NCBI GenBank assembly: GCA_009702955.1
Contig: WLHA01000069.1
Location: 1 to 6,556, forward strand
DNA length: 6,556 nucleotides
Source: Actinomycetota bacterium
GTDB taxonomy: Bacteria; Actinomycetota; Acidimicrobiia; IMCC26256
Direction of reading: 5' to 3'
In this document: piece by piece, positions 6,113-6,556 of the stretch
Layout of the letters: each line of letters opens with the position of its first letter
Numbering within the stretch: the stretch's first letter is position 1
Program-made: the position numbers and the translations under genes
Notes under the pieces: generated by a model
Told to the model about the DNA's origin: nothing
The model's database searches: none
The model's input: the letters and a program-made list of their open reading frames with translations, nothing else

Positions 6113-6556
6113 TCAGGCGACTCGACCTAGGCGATCGAGGTACCGCAGCGGTGGAACCTTCTCAATAATCTTCGAGAACGAGATCACCTCAGAGGCCAAG
6201 TTGAGAACGATTAATGCGACAAGCACACCTGTGCGGGCTCCTCGTCCGAGCGTAAATACAGCCATTAAACCGATCACACCGCCAATTAGGTTTGCACCGG
6301 TATCTCCCAGCATTGAACGCTCGCGCAGATCATCAGGAAGCATCCCGGCTGCGGCACCTATTACAGGTGCAACAGCCACTCCAACCGGCCCGGTACCAGC
6401 GATAAATGCGAGTGGTATCCAAGCGAGAAGCGCTACCTTAATTACGCGCCCAGGCGCACGGTCTAAGAGATTTCCGAGATTGGCGCATAGCGCGATTAGT
6501 AGTGCATCAGCGACTAGTCGCTTCCCTGTTACGAAACCCGGTTGAGCTGCGAGCAC
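6113..6556 (-). CDS. MraY/WecA-like membrane protein, C-terminal part (5' end outside the window)
   Basis: The frame is open to the right edge, so the apparent GTG at 6556 is not a trusted start. Seen in the 147 residues: hydrophobic segments at about 14-30, 39-54, 56-72, 88-103 and 109-122; NLLDRAPGR at 29-37; and GDTGANLIGG at 84-93. Known: polyprenyl-phosphate phospho-sugar transferases (MraY, WecA) carry an NxxD...DG motif followed by GDxGS, then a His-rich or basic loop. The order here matches, but NLLDRAPGR replaces the usual NLTDGLDGLA, and the end (SKIIEKVPPLRYLDRLGR) lacks the MraY HHH. It is therefore a divergent family member, possibly active on another substrate or inactive. It is on the same strand as pyrG but separated by the opposed glycosyltransferase gene, with which it converges across 31 bp. 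That gap shows no clear terminator. Confidence 0.7.
   Translation of the reverse strand: MLAAQPGFVTGKRLVADALLIALCANLGNLLDRAPGRVIKVALLAWIPLAFIAGTGPVGVAVAPVIGAAAGMLPDDLRERSMLGDTGANLIGGVIGLMAVFTLGRGARTGVLVALIVLNLASEVISFSKIIEKVPPLRYLDRLGRVA

Noticed and set aside
6201..6545. 114-residue plus-strand ORF
   Set aside because: It is antisense to the MraY/WecA-like gene and Pro/Ser/Thr-rich without domain features, a shadow of the real frame.

Overview
The window looks like a chromosomal housekeeping segment of an actinobacterium (Actinomycetota). The main reason is gene order: pyrG, then an ADP-ribose-type NUDIX hydrolase, then xerD on one strand, an order known from mycobacteria and other actinobacteria. 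Frequent GTG/TTG starts with purine-rich Shine-Dalgarno (SD) sequences fit. Base composition is only moderately GC-rich by eye, which would suit lower-GC lineages such as some aquatic Acidimicrobiia; that placement is a guess.

Layout: bases 4327 down to 1 hold one minus-strand run of five genes: pyrG (CTP synthase), a NUDIX hydrolase, xerD (tyrosine recombinase), a small M50 membrane metalloprotease, and the first 95 codons of an HD-domain protein that leaves the window at base 1. Gaps are 35, 73 and 36 bp, and the last pair overlaps by 4 bp (ATGA), so this is probably one transcription unit. Upstream of pyrG is a 197-bp divergent intergenic region with a small UUCG-loop hairpin just ahead of the pyrG SD. 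Facing away from it on the plus strand is a large multi-pass GT-C (family 39-like) membrane glycosyltransferase, 4525-6081. It converges, with a 31-bp gap, on the C-terminal part of a minus-strand membrane protein of the MraY/WecA type that enters from the right edge.

Functionally, pyrG makes CTP, the NUDIX protein probably hydrolyses ADP-ribose or a similar nucleotide sugar, XerD resolves chromosome dimers, and the M50 and HD proteins are membrane proteolysis and metal-dependent phosphohydrolase candidates with unknown targets. The two right-hand membrane proteins point to lipid-linked sugar transfer at the envelope.

I see no mobile element, CRISPR array, tRNA or rRNA, and no convincing evidence of a new system. 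The most useful observations are the HD gene at the edge, the corrected pyrG start, the atypical MraY/WecA-like protein, and the glycosyltransferase lying against the local gene direction.
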